From NCBI GenBank assembly GCA_963995525.1, contig OZ023214.1, positions 36,020,311-36,084,310 of the forward strand: DNA of 64,000 nucleotides, read 5' to 3'. Made by a program: the position numbers and the translations under genes. This stretch comes from Escarpia spicata (Eukaryota > Annelida > Polychaeta > Sabellida > Siboglinidae). Position 1 is the stretch's first letter. The number at the start of each line of letters is the position of its first letter. The notes below the pieces were generated by a model. It worked only from the letters and a program-made list of their open reading frames with translations. It made no database searches and had not been told where the DNA came from. Shown piece after piece: positions 40,407-52,289 of the stretch.

Positions 40407-40544
40407 TAATTGCCTTTGATTGAAATCAATATTGATATCACAATTAATGTGCAGCAATGGTCTTGGCACATTTAGATTGATTCACTTGAAAGTGTTTCCT
40501 TTGGAAACCGTCTGCAAAATAATCACCGTTTGATTGACATCAAT

Positions 40545-40945
40545 CATAGTGGATGTGCCTCAGCGCAAGCGAGGAGAGACGTTCTTGGCCCATACTGGCC
40601 CTCATGAAGGTTTTCAGGCGTCGTAGAGTGCTGCCACTTCTTTCGCATACGCATGACGTTATGGGGATTGTACAGGCCAATTACAACAACACATAGATGA
40701 TTCTCGCAGGCATTCCTTGATTGCCTTTGCACAGCTGTTTGGGCAGTCCTTTGGCTCTTTGCGGCGATAGCGCTGCTTCCATCGATGCAACTCTTTTGGT
40801 AGCACACTCGGAGATGACGCATCACCTTTGTACATGGCGATTGCTTCTGCAAGTTCAGGCTTCTGCTTGCACAAGACTGCTGGGACCAAGCCTAGGAGTG
40901 AAGTAATTCTCTGGGATAATGCTGAAATTCCACCCTCCAAAACAT
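40545..40945 (-). pseudogene. hAT-type transposase C-terminal fragment
   Basis: Two overlapping minus-strand frames (40940-40659 and 40852-40544) together read like the end of a P52rIPK/ZMYM-type hAT transposase: VLPKELHRWKQRYRRKEPKD, then AKAIKECLRE, a frameshift near 40690, then RMRKKWQHSTTPENL. Catalytic parts are missing. It lies 140 bases outside the Polinton. Confidence 0.6.
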
Positions 40946-40974
40946 GATCGTATCTGCAGGTTGTTTTAATTATG

Positions 40975-41335
40975 TGCCAATTTCATTGAACAGCTAAACG
41001 TAATTACTGATTGCTGTGCAGCTGGTTTAGCGGGAAAACGGAGGTGGGTACGAGGGATCCGACCGGAGGGGGGTTCGTTTTCGGGGGTGGTTTGTAACAG
41101 TGGGATTAATCCAAACCTCCAAAACATGTATCATAATAAATTATGTATAAGTTTAAGTCTATGCAAACTTCACTGAACAGCTAAACGTAACTATTGATCA
41201 CTATGCAGGGATTTGAACGGGGGGGGGGGGGGGTAATTTTTCCATGGGATTAGTCCGCACCTCCCAAACAAACGTTATCATATTTCATTTTAGTTTAACT
41301 CTGAATATATTTCACTGAACATAATATGATTATAA
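40975..41335. repeat. 188-bp diverged tandem repeat
   Basis: GAACAGCTAAACGTAA occurs at 40986 and 41174 with matching flanks (GGGATTARTCC and ACCTCC later in both). A third partial unit starts near 41290. A run of about 14 G lies at 41220. Confidence 0.7.
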
Positions 41336-41758
41336 ATTATCAGATTCATAGCACGTGTACATTTTTAACACAATAAAATACATCAAGCTGTTGAAATGCT
41401 AAAGTATAAGCACCTTCCAAGATTAAAAGTAACCAAAACTATTCAGTTGTACATAAAACAGTTTGCTTCACATTATTCAAGATAATATTAAATATTGTAA
41501 TAATCCACCACTATTGTTTTCTTAAGATATAATGATTATTGACCGGTTCTCTATGTTCTAATTAAATATGTAGAAACATTAGGTACCTGTGCTTGCATAT
41601 TTTGTAATATTTTAAAGATGAATTGTTACAATAGTTTTGCAAAATTGTAATTTCAAATATAACACTGACGTGAACTTCACTTTCAATATGTCTTTCTGGA
41701 GATGTTGTAGGATGTGTTTCATTAGTTAGTGATATTGGTGGTGTTTGGTTTATTCCAG
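41336..41758. other. AT-rich spacer
   Basis: Nothing recognised until the acceptor TTTATTCCAG before the orphan cathepsin exon. Confidence 0.5.
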
Positions 41759-41896
41759 GATGAGGAGGGTTGGTTCAGAATTGTCACGAACAAGAACAAG
41801 CGTGGGAGCAGATACAATGTCGGCATCGAGTCGTCGTGTGCATACGCCGACCCAATCCTGTCAGGAGAGAGACCAAATAACAACATCTTTATTTAG
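41759..41896 (+). pseudogene. orphan cathepsin Z-like last exon
   Basis: The acceptor TTTATTCCAG opens a phase-0 frame [16 protein letters not shown], then YNVGIESSCAYADP, with a tail to TAG at 41894-41896. It matches the last exon of the complete gene at 51597 and the minus-strand gene at 58292. No matching exons 1-6 lie upstream in the window; the hAT fragment and Polinton occupy that side. It is therefore probably a remnant of a tandem copy. Confidence 0.7.
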
Positions 41897-41917
41897 GCGT
41901 TGAAAGACAGTCAGCAA

Positions 41918-41920
<3 letters not shown>

Positions 41921-41979
<59 letters not shown>
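41921..41979. repeat. (TA)n microsatellite
   Basis: About 58 bases of pure TA just after the orphan exon. Confidence 0.95.
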
Positions 41980-41983
<4 letters not shown>

Positions 41984-42098
41984 TTAAGTTATGTATGGAA
42001 GCATGGTTATACAGTCACAGCTACAATGTATAATTGAACTTTAAATTATATACGCTGCACAATTTTGTCTTGGAATCGCTAGCACATGTTATCGTCAT

Positions 42099-42117
42099 GT
42101 GTGTATGTGTGCGTGTG

Positions 42118-42153
<36 letters not shown>

Positions 42154-42156
42154 TGT
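42099..42156. repeat. (GTGC)n microsatellite
   Basis: GTGCGTGC tetranucleotide tract. Confidence 0.95.
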
Positions 42157-43018
42157 ATATGCCGGTGAAATTTGACTTTGTTTTGATGTGGGAAGATATT
42201 TTTACTTTGCATAATACTTTGCATGTATACAAGAAACAGTCCAGACTCAAACAATGTCAGAGTTTATGTCATATTAAATTATTATTAGATAAATATCGAG
42301 TAACTGATTTGATCAAATATTATTTTGTATATATCGCCTTTTAAACGTTTTCATTTTAGACAGGTGTTGAAGTTAATATACAACGATTTCAGTTAGGTTA
42401 TCGCAACGACTGTGTTACTTGACATGGCATCACTGAAAACCGATTCTAATTAAAACTCCTCCGAGTGGGAGAGCGAATATAGCATACTTGTCATTGCATG
42501 TTCGACTGTGTCATGTGCATATTATTAATATGTAGCTCGTGACTTCAGTTAAATCCACGAGTCCACTTTATGTGAATGGTTGCTGTCGATGACTTCTGTG
42601 ATGTAATTATAAACTAATCATTTGACCTTTTTCAATTAACAACTACATTTAACTTGTGTTGATTATTGCAAATATATAATAATAATAATAATAATTTACT
42701 GCATTTCTCTGCGCCATAAATCTGGCAGTTACTACCATTCAGAGGCGCGTTACAATCCTAAATACATGGCATGTAGCTATTAAGATTATTAAATAAAAAA
42801 TATATCAATAAATAAATAAAATAAATAAAATAAATAAAATAAATAAAATAAATAAAATAAATAAATAAATAAATATATTTATGATTCTTATTAATACATG
42901 TATGATTTTAAATGGACTATGTGCCTTTGAACAGGATGGTCCCACATATGGCACCTTCTACATGTATTTACATTTTTTTAAATTGTGTTGTCATGACAAA
43001 TCCTGTTGATGGTTTCAG
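42157..43018. repeat. spacer with (AAAT)n tract
   Basis: An AAATA repeat runs at 42809-42873; otherwise unique AT-rich sequence with no supported gene. Confidence 0.8.
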
Positions 43019-43108
43019 ATCAACCACATCATCTCTGTGGTGGGCTGGAGTATGAGCGAGTCTGGAATTTAATACTGGGTCGGTCGCAACTCTTGGGACC
43101 GTCCTTGG
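43019..43108 (+). pseudogene. orphan cathepsin Z-like exon 6, with stop
   Basis: A 90-base exon with intact acceptor (GGTTTCAG) and donor (GTGAGT), the same length as exon 6 in both other loci. It reads INHIISVVGWSMSESGI, then a TAA stop, then YWVGRNSWDRPW. The catalytic His and Asn contexts are kept, but the stop and the SWG-to-SWD change show it is dead. It follows a last exon, so the order cannot come from one gene. Confidence 0.85.
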
Positions 43109-44627
43109 GTGAGTGACACTTGAGAACAGTGGAAAGACATGATTGATGTAAATTACCAAACACTTCAGTCGAACCTGCTGAGTGCTGACCTTGTCTATTC
43201 AGAGTACACGGTTTTATCTATTTTCGAGTGGGTCAATACTCTTGTTATCATACCATAACAACATGGGGTCATGTCATGTGGGTATACGTTTACGTTATCG
43301 ACCGTTCACTCTATTTTACCCATGTCGTCCGAATCCCCTGCTTCTTGAAATTTGGCGATGATTAACCATAGAAAATACCACATTTTACCGTGATGAATAC
43401 TGCGTTTTACCATGGTGAATACCACGAAGAATGTAACATTTTACCATGGTGAATGGTAGGCTTGTTAACGGGACATGTTCCGTCAAAGAATTTATGCTAA
43501 TAATACGTTTAGTGTGTAAAGAAACTACACAATTTTACGCGCATGCAGTGGCGAAAGTCCACAAACACTCCTGTATATTATTAGTGTGGCACTGCACCTG
43601 TGTAATAAAACATTTATGTTTGTCAATTATAGTTAATCATGTTAAGCGTTGCTGTCTGAAAGGGATGGTTTGCAATATAAATTATGGGCAGCACAAGGCT
43701 ACTTAATCCCCGCAATAATATTAGTAGTATTATAACCAACAAGCAATATTGGGGATGTCCGCTTTTCCGTTAGTTCTTTGATTTATCTGGTGTGATGTAA
43801 ATTCACTTGTCCGGGGCAGAACACGCTACGCTCCAAACATCCATAGAAGCAGGCGGACAGCGGCAGGAATTACCCATTGAGATGTCGACTGTTGCGTCGG
43901 TAGACCGCATGCACCGTCCTTCGTCCGAACGTTGTACGATCGTGACGTGTTCGCTTTCTCGGTGACGACGGTACCGTATACATACAACGTAACTGTGTAC
44001 ATACACACATACCGCACTTCGGAGGGCCCCACTGTGGCTAAATTAACGTTTTCCTTACCTGAAATATTGTATTAGTCCCTATATTTGTACCGTATAATTG
44101 GCGCGAAATTAAATGGCTAACAGGAACGAGCTTAATTAAGATGACAAATATGTAACATAGTTGTTGAGCCTTAATTAAGGCCGTGCGGTTGTAGGTTTTG
44201 TGGAGCCTGGAGGGGGTGCAGTTTTAGTATTTTGGTAAGCCCGAATGTGTTGTAGTTTGGGGATTTGGGTGAACCTAAAGCGTAAATAACTGCTGTGCTT
44301 AGTTTGTTCTTTCACGAATAGGCGTAAGCTTGTAATACTAATAAAGAAATCACCACTTATGACTTTGAATCAGGGGTCTACAGTTATAAGTGGTGACGCC
44401 AAGTGGTAACACCACAAAACCGCAACAGCGCGATCACTTCGCCCTCTATCGGATTCGTACGCTGCGATTGTTTGAATCATGTGACCCAGCATCATGTGAT
44501 TCGATAAGTTTACAATGTGGGTGGTTTAGACGGGGAAGTTGCTTTCTTTTGCCCAGATCGTACAGCTATCTCAGCGGGTGTTTCTAAAACTCTTACATCG
44601 ATCTCAGTGGTGAAATACCTCACAAAT
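43109..44627. other. intergenic, with a short hairpin
   Basis: A CACCACTTATGAC / GTTATAAGTGGTG inverted repeat lies near 44351-44396. Near 43376-43450 a TTTTACCATGGTGAAT unit repeats. No gene is supported before the cathepsin start. Confidence 0.5.
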
Positions 44628-44740
44628 ATGGTACCGATGTTAACTGTTTTCGTCTGTTGCCTAGTCGTTTTAGTCCGTGGCAGCTACGTAGGAAAAGGTT
44701 GCTACGACAGTTCTTTCGACAAAGGAGTGAAAGAAGTGAG
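44628..44740 (+). CDS. CTSZ: cathepsin Z exon 1
   Basis: Start codon, signal peptide and KGCYDSS; ends GTGAG|GTACGT with two leftover bases. Confidence 0.85.
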
Positions 44741-47700
44741 GTACGTCTGATTGAACTATTCTATTTGTAATAACTTTGTAATTGCTTAACATTAATATTA
44801 CCTGAACTGATATTCAGCGTTATATGTAAACTGATCGAAAACCGGCAAGACATATATTTTCTTTGTGTTTCTGTTTTGTTATCTGACATATTATGGATTT
44901 TTCCAAGGCCGGCAAGGCCTTGGCAAGGGCAAGGCTTTTGACAAACTTCAACATTACGGTGTGCAATGTAAAGTGAACGCCTGGATTCGAACTTTTCTGT
45001 CAAACAGAACCCAAGTAGTCATCACAGAGAGAGATCGAGCTAGCTACATTAGTGTAAAATCCGGATTCCCGCAAGGCTCGGTGTTGGGACCAGCTTTGTT
45101 CTTATTCTACATCAATGACCTTCTGAAGGGACTGAGTTCTACCGTGAGGGTGTTCGCATATAACACAGATAACACTGTGTCATATCTGACTGTCAGATTG
45201 CAGGATGACGCTGCCACACTTCAGTCTGACCTTGCTATGATGGCCACTTGGGAATCCAAGTGGGCCATGCAGTTCTGTCCCCTGAAGTGTAGCGTACTGT
45301 CCATCACTCGGAGTCGTCACCCAAAGCAGTATCAGTATATGCATCACAGCCATGTCCTCCAACACGTAACATCTGTCAAGTATTTAGGTGTCACCATCAG
45401 CTCTGGTCTTAGGTGGGAACAGCATATAATCAACATATTCTCAAAAACAAACAGAACCCTTGACTTTCTCATGCGGAACTTGAAGATTGGATCTTTATCC
45501 ATCAATGAGCGGGCTTACAAGGCACTCATCAGACCATCAGTAGAATTTGCAAGCACGGTCTGGGATCCCTACACCAAAAAGAACATCAGCAAGATTGAAG
45601 CAGTGCAGAGACGTGCAGCCAGGTCAACACCATGCTGACGAGACCGTAATGACAAACATTAGAAACAAGGAGGAAGATTGCCCGCCTCATAATGTTATTC
45701 AAGATCTCAAATGGCCTCGTAAACATCTCCAGCCTAAACCGCGCATCACCAACCAGACGACATAGGCATCACCACAGCAAGACATTCCAGTGACCATGGA
45801 ACCAGGAAATTGTCATTCTTTCCCAGGACCATTGGAATGGACTTCCAGAGGCATTATTGTCAGCACCCAGCCCTGGCTGCCTCAAGGTTAGGGTTACCAC
45901 CCACTTCAGTTCCCAGTAAGCAAAACCAGCACTAACCCCCCTGCCCCTATCCATATTAAATTATTCTCTTCATCTGTCCAACCCCCCACAAATCCACTTC
46001 TTCAACTGCAGACTATCTTCTCCTACCTATCTCTTGTCTACCTATTCCGATGCGCATCCCCTGCAAATACCAACAATGTTCTTCAAAATGTTGAAGTTGG
46101 TTGGTTGACTGGAAAAAGAAGACATAACTTCATCTTGAAAGGTATGACTCAATTTACATTAGGATTAGCCAATGCCATGGCAATGGTATTAATTGTCACT
46201 GTCTTAGTAGACGTACCCTTTTCTTGCTTCTTGGTGTTAGATTACACTGGGTGACTGCTCAGGGAAGGGGTGTCAAACACTTCCTTTCGTGAAAAGGTTG
46301 CACCAATTCTATATCTCCTCAAACTGAGACCTACCTCAATGTTAGAGTAATTTTTCACTTTTATATATACTAATGGTCTGTTGCCTTTATTTCTAGGACG
46401 TATCCACGCCCCCATGAATTTCTCAAAGCCAGTGATCTCCCAAAAGCTTGGGACTGGAGGAACATTGGTGGGGTGAATTATGCAAGTACTACAAGAAATC
46501 AGCATATACCGCAATGTAAGTCATTAAGTCTCATTACAGGTGTGATATGTTACTATACAGTAACGTATTAAATATGTAAAGAAATTATATTGGCATGATG
46601 TAGAGATTGTGATTAATGGTTTAAACGGGCATGGCAGAACCATTGCTGCTGAGATAGTGAGACTGCGAGATACTGTTGTACTATTTAAACGGGCATGGCA
46701 GAACCATTGCTGCTGAGATAGTGAGACTGCAATATACTGTTGTGCTATTTAAATGGGCATGGCAGAACCATTGCTGCTGAGGTAATGAGACTGCAAGATA
46801 CTGTTGTACTATTTAAATGGGCATGGCAGAACCATTGCTGCTGAGGTAATGAGACTGCGAGATACTGTTGTACTATTTAAATGGGCATGGCAGAACCATT
46901 GCTGCTGAGGTAATGAGACTGCGAGATACTGTTGTACAATTTAAACGGGCATGGCAGAACCATTGCTGCTGAGGTAATGAGACTGCGAGATACTGTTGTA
47001 CTATTTAAATGGGCATGGCAGAACCATTGCTGCTGAGGTAGTGAGACTGCGAGATACTGTTGTACTATTTAAATGGGCATGGCAGAACCATTGCTGCTGA
47101 GGTAGTGAGACTGCGAGATACTGTTGTACTATTTAAATGGGCATGGCAGAACCATTGCTGCTGAGGTAGTGAGACTGCGAGATACTGTTGTACTATTTAA
47201 ATGGGCATGGCAGAACCATTGCTGCTGAGGTAATGAGACTGCGAGATACTGTTGTACTATTTAAATGGGCATGGCAGAACCATTGCTGCTGAGGTAATGA
47301 GACTGTGAGATACTGTTGTACTATTTAAATGGGCATGGCAGAACCATTGCTGCTGAGGTAGTGAGACTGCGAGATACTGTTTTGCTATCAAAGTTGTCAG
47401 GAAATGTGTATGGAAATTTTATAAAGCCACAAAAAATAGATTGATACATAGTGTGACCTGTTATCCTGTCAATAGTTTGGATATGTCTCTTTGGCTATGA
47501 CGTAAGAAAGTCAGCAGGCAGCACCAAGAAACTGCAGCCAAAACAGGACCATAATGCAGGAGGGATATATACGACAGATGCACAGAGGTGCATGATCTGC
47601 CTTTTTCTATGTTCTTTCGCTTTCTAGGACCACATATCTAGTATCTACCACTTGGTGATGTATTTGAGAAAACATTGATAGTTATTTGCAGCTGTTTTTG

Positions 47701-50700
47701 TGTTTGTTTGTGTGGTGATCACAGCCCCTGTAATAGTTATAATCGATGTTCATTGTTTGCATGTAATGGTTGAGTATAAACTAGTAGTAATGAACAACAA
47801 GTAAAATGTACTACTTGCTGTTGACAGACTGTGGCTCCTGCTGGGCCATGGGCTCCACCAGTGCCATGGCTGACAGAATCAACATCAAGCGCAAGGGAGC
47901 CTGGCCCTCCACCTACCTCTCTGTACAGAATGTCATCGACTGCGGCAATGCTGGCTCCTGTGAGGGAGGTGGTCACATTGGCGTCTACGCGTACGCACAC
48001 AAACAAGGAATCCCTGACGAAACGTGCAACAACTACCAGGCTAAAGACCAGAGTAAGCATTTGGGAAGTGTTGGAGAATAAAATTTACATTAATAAAAAA
48101 TTTAAATAACAACTTTATTTCACACATTTTAAATGACAGTTGTGCGGTATTTAAATACAAGTGTTTAAGTAATGACATGGATAATATCATCATGCTTAAA
48201 GTAATGCATGTTTTAAAACAATTTCCAGCAAAACCCAAAATATTCTCTTTTGGTGGTCGTTCTATGGTGTTTCTATCATTTTTACAGATCTTTTAGGTCT
48301 TAGCACAGGTCTCCATAGATCAATCAGCTTGTATTCTTAATTACCATGTATTAACTGTACTGTTATTTTCATGGTCAATCTAAATAAATGTCTAGCTAAT
48401 AGTGCATAATATTGCCAACTTTTTTATTACAAACCACATATCATCCATAGTTCTCGATGTTGTCATACAAATTTTGCTACATAAATTATTACGTTCATAT
48501 TCTCTCAGTTGGTTTTATTTATAGGGTATACAATTTCTGTCATACAGCGTGCAACCAGTTCAACCAGTGTGGAAGCTGCTCATCGGGAGGAGGCTGCTAC
48601 AAGATTGGCAACTACACTCGCTACATGGTTGGTGACTACGGCAGTGTCTCAGGCCGAGCCAGGATGATGGCAGAAATCTATAAGAATGGACCAATCAGGT
48701 AGGTGCAAATGAGTACCAGTCAAACGGCATGTGTCACTCACCACAGTGATCTGGGTATTGGCCTATTCTACACAAAAGACAAACATAGCTGTCTAGATCG
48801 TGTTCCATCAATTTTGCGATTTGGGCAGAATTTCCAGTTTGTTTTCCTCAACAAACAGTAACAAAATACTGAAATACATGCATTCGTGAACCCTTATATT
48901 AAAAAGCATTTGTCCTTTGTTTCTGGGATTCTGTCTGCAGAGAAGTTGTCTGTCTCCTGATTCCTCACTCTAATTCGTTTAAAAAAAAAATGGACCAGTT
49001 TTGTTGTAAAGAAAACTACCAATGTTGTAATGATACTTACAAAGGTTCAGTTGAATTACCATTACCTGTCAGTTTTGAGTTGTTCAATATGAAGATATAA
49101 GCACCTATATACACTGTATATACCTACATCAACTTGGTGAATAAAGATGCAGAAAATAACATACAGAAATGTTATTTTCAAAAACGTTGTGATCTTATAA
49201 ATTAATGATTAAATTATAAGTGTTAAAGTGTCTATGAATGTATACAGCTGCACAACTTTATTTCTATAAAAGAACAACAAACTCAAGGGACGTCCAAACT
49301 GGAAACCGGAAGTTCATCAACCACATTAAGAGTGCGACACAGAGTATTAGAAAGGCTGAATGTCTCAGCCGTAATAGTGTATCGTCAAAAAGATGGCTTA
49401 CAAAACCACAGCCAACAGCCATCAGATTCAATGGACACGACATAGCTGCCATGTCATTACCCTGTCACCACTGTTTCCATTGTCACCATGTCTCGTTTTG
49501 ATCTGATTCTAACTCTACTCAATAGGTGTTGCCACTGTAGTGATTTATTTCCTCCACAACACTTGGTGACAACCAAACCTCCACCCACACTTGTGTAACA
49601 TTATTATGTTTTTTGGACGTTGCAAACTGATGAGACGACCCCTTACTCTGTTCTCTTGCTTAGTCTTACTTGGTTTGTGTCTGTGGTTTATGCAACATTA
49701 TATTTCGTTTCATGTGTCAGCTTGGAATATTTGTTAACGGTTGTTCTATGTTTTCGGTTCTAGCTGTGGTATTATGGCAACCCCCAGGCTTGAAAAATAC
49801 CAAGGTGGAATCTACTCAGAGTACCAGGCCTCGCCATCGGTACGTGAATAATTGACCTATCCATCACGTGACCGTTGCCAGAAGTCTGTCAGGCCATCAA
49901 AAAATGGATGCTGACATGTTTAGCCTTCAATCATTCCATTGTATACTTTGTTGAAATGCAGGCCTCATATGTTTTTCGTTTTTACAAAAACATTTAAAAG
50001 TGACAACCGTATGAAGGAATGAGATGTCATGCAGCAACAGTAATGTAATTCAAATATATAACCATTATCAACATGGTTGGCAAAGCTTGGCGCATAATTT
50101 TGATTTTGACGTAGACAAACCGCGATGTTCTGGGTCCATCAGTTGTCGGGTGGACGTCGAGAGACACAATAAACTCTCCTGGATACATTAGTCACACCCA
50201 CAAACCATTAGTCACACCCACAAACCATTGGTCACACCCACAAACCATTAGTCACACCCACAAACCATTGAAACAACACATAACTTTGCATGATTTTGTC
50301 AGTTACTTCACATAAAAACATGCTCTCTGACAATCACATCTGGTGCTATTTTAAAGAAATTATATTATATAACAGTTTGTGGGTGTAGCTAACATATCTC
50401 AGATTGTGATTGCTTATTGAAATGTTACTAAGTTGAAAATTCTTGATTTTCATCAGCCGTCAACTTGCCCTGAAACAGAATGTAAAAAGCGGGCACAATG
50501 TTCCACATGCAAAAATCACTTGTTTTTTTGTTTCGGATTAATCATGTAATCTGTGTTGTTTGTTAATCAGTTGTTGTTTGTTTCAGATTAATCACATAAT
50601 CTCTGTCGCTGGCTGGGGAGTCAGTGACTCTGGAGAGGAATATTGGATTGGACGTAACTCGTGGGGTGAACCTTGGGTAAGAAAACACAAGTTGCAAACC

Positions 50701-51698
50701 ATTCACTATAAGCATACAAGTCAACCGATATGGTTATCTCAGAAATAGTGGTTTTCTAGATATAATTACGACTCCAGGAATTTTCAGAAAACCTACATTA
50801 TACACACGTTATATTTATTTATCAAAAATATCAGTGAAAGGATCAATATTGCCAGACACCCTTTATGGTTGGCACTGGTTTCTGAGCCTGTTAGAATTAT
50901 AATTGGGCGGAAAAGAGTCTTCAGAATCTGTTACGTGCTCTTGTAAACAAGTAAAACGACTTATGATTATTAGTGTAATCACGACAGAGTTTTATTTCCG
51001 CTGTCTTTACATGTTCAATGAAAAGCTATCAGAGGAATCAGAACAGCTTTGTAGTAGATACCTGGTAGTGTCATATCCGAGTGACCATTAATAGAACATT
51101 AGAATATTGTAATAGATATAAATTGAATGTAAGAAAACGTTTGTAATAACAATACGAAAGCAAATGTCTCTCTGACAGTACAGCAATATTATAAAATGAC
51201 GTAACCAACAATTGACAACATTTGACTTGTCAACATGCAGAGATATACAAATTATAACCATAATCCAAACAGTAGTATTAAATTTATTATTAGAATGTCT
51301 CTGTCTGTATTTCCTTAGATCATCCAAACATCCGTAGAAAGATACCCACCCGACACGTGGTATGCAATTTACGTGTGTAAAAATTGTCAAGTAAAGTCGC
51401 TATTGACATTTTTTGACTACCGTGTGCGCCACCAAGTCAATACATTAACACAATTTGTCAGTATTGTTTGAACTCCAGGTGGTGTCACCGTCAGCATGAC
51501 TTCACTGTTTCCACTAATATATAAGGACGGGCCAATATCCCAAACTTGTTGCAGATTATTGATATTACATGCTTGACGAACTACGTTTTATTGCAGGGAG
51601 AGAGCGGATGGTTCCAGATTGTGACGAGCAAGTCCAAGATGGGCTATAACCTGGCCATTGAGGAGGAGTGTGGATTCGCTGACGTCATCGTGCCGTGA
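44628..51698 (+). CDS. CTSZ: cathepsin Z/X cysteine protease, seven exons, complete
   Basis: Exons 44628-44740, 46397-46515, 47828-48052, 48548-48698, 49764-49839, 50587-50676 and 51597-51698 join in phase (876 bases, 291 residues; human CTSZ is 303). Signal peptide [18 protein letters not shown], then a short propeptide with the CTSZ-type Cys (KGCY). The mature enzyme starts near LPKAWDWRN. The cathepsin X hallmark HIP precedes the active site (HIPQYCGSCWA, catalytic Cys). Catalytic His is in [11 protein letters not shown] and Asn in GRNSWGE. The protein ends GFADVIVP. It is a lysosomal or secreted papain-family carboxypeptidase. Introns hold a LINE and a 64-bp minisatellite. All splice sites are GT-AG. 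It looks functional. Confidence 0.93.
44900..45960 (+). pseudogene. LINE RT C-terminal half in cathepsin intron 1
   Basis: An open frame 44865-45638 reads as the second half of a jockey/CR1-type [42 protein letters not shown], then [12 protein letters not shown] where a FADDT motif is expected, then [18 protein letters not shown] and [21 protein letters not shown] shift near 45625 leads to the typical tail ([12 protein letters not shown]...). The catalytic Asp pair is lost and the 5' half is missing, so it is dead. Confidence 0.85.
46397..46515 (+). CDS. CTSZ: cathepsin Z exon 2
   Basis: Codes [20 protein letters not shown] and up to the HIPQ motif; flanked by TTTCTAG and GTAAGT. Confidence 0.9.
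46620..47392. repeat. 64-bp minisatellite, 12 copies, in cathepsin intron 2
   Basis: GGGCATGGCAGAACCATTGC recurs every 64 bases (46627, 46691, 46755 and on), with very few differences (AACG/AATG, GTAGTG/GTAATG). The high identity suggests recent expansion or homogenisation. Confidence 0.97.
47828..48052 (+). CDS. CTSZ: cathepsin Z exon 3 (active-site Cys)
   Basis: Carries [38 protein letters not shown] and [16 protein letters not shown]; flanked by TTGACAG and GTAAGC. Confidence 0.93.
48548..48698 (+). CDS. CTSZ: cathepsin Z exon 4
   Basis: Codes [20 protein letters not shown] and [20 protein letters not shown], ending ATCAG|GTAGGT. Confidence 0.9.
49764..49839 (+). CDS. CTSZ: cathepsin Z exon 5
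   Basis: Codes [20 protein letters not shown]; flanked by TTCTAG and GTACGT. Confidence 0.9.
50187..50270. repeat. 20-bp tandem repeat in cathepsin intron 5
   Basis: Four copies of TTAGTCACACCCACAAACCA. A complementary TTTGTGGGTGTAGC at about 50382 could pair with any of them. Confidence 0.85.
50587..50676 (+). CDS. CTSZ: cathepsin Z exon 6 (His and Asn)
   Basis: Codes [20 protein letters not shown] and [10 protein letters not shown], flanked by TTTCAG and GTAAGA. Confidence 0.93.
51597..51698 (+). CDS. CTSZ: cathepsin Z exon 7
   Basis: Codes [20 protein letters not shown] and ends ADVIVP then TGA; acceptor TTATTGCAG. Confidence 0.93.
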   Translation, partial: GESGWFQIVTSKSKMGYNLAIEEECGFADVIVP

Positions 51699-52283
51699 GA
51701 AGGGACCAACGTCATCCATGACGTTGACACTGTTGCACAATGTTTAGTGCATGAGATGTGGCGCTAGTGAACCGCACTGCTGCGTAATTCCATTGTGATA
51801 GGCTAGAATAATACTCTGTGATTCATGTTTGAAATGCTACAATGGTTAATATGAAACCCAAATTTTGAAAGCATGTTTATACCAAACATTTTTGGTCTAA
51901 TTTGATCTACTAGATAACCAGTTTATATTGGGTGAAATCATTCAATTTCGAAGTTTTTGTATGAGTTTAAACTTTTGTGACAATAATGAAGCTGCGGCAA
52001 TTAAATACATGAAGTTTAAAATGTATTTGAAAAAAGTTTGATGATATATTATTATATATATATATAATTATTATTAATAATTACATGCACACACGTAAAA
52101 TCGAAATGGTGAATATACGTACATGTATATATATATATACAAACGTAACTAAAAAAAATGTATGAGGTTGCTTTCTAAAGATATATTTCCATGTTGTTAC
52201 CAATGAACACTTCTATCTTCCCCCAATTCCATGTTTAAATGTTTATGTATTGTAGTTCTTTGTGTATGCATTTTCCACCTGGA

Positions 52284-52289
52284 AATAAA
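52284..52289 (+). terminator. CTSZ: candidate poly(A) signal for cathepsin Z
   Basis: AATAAA about 590 bases after the stop codon. It is the clearest hexamer in the 3' region. Confidence 0.5.

Noticed and set aside
43803..44032. Paired minus-strand frames of 67-68 codons
   Set aside because: No motif, and the two frames overlap; likely chance.
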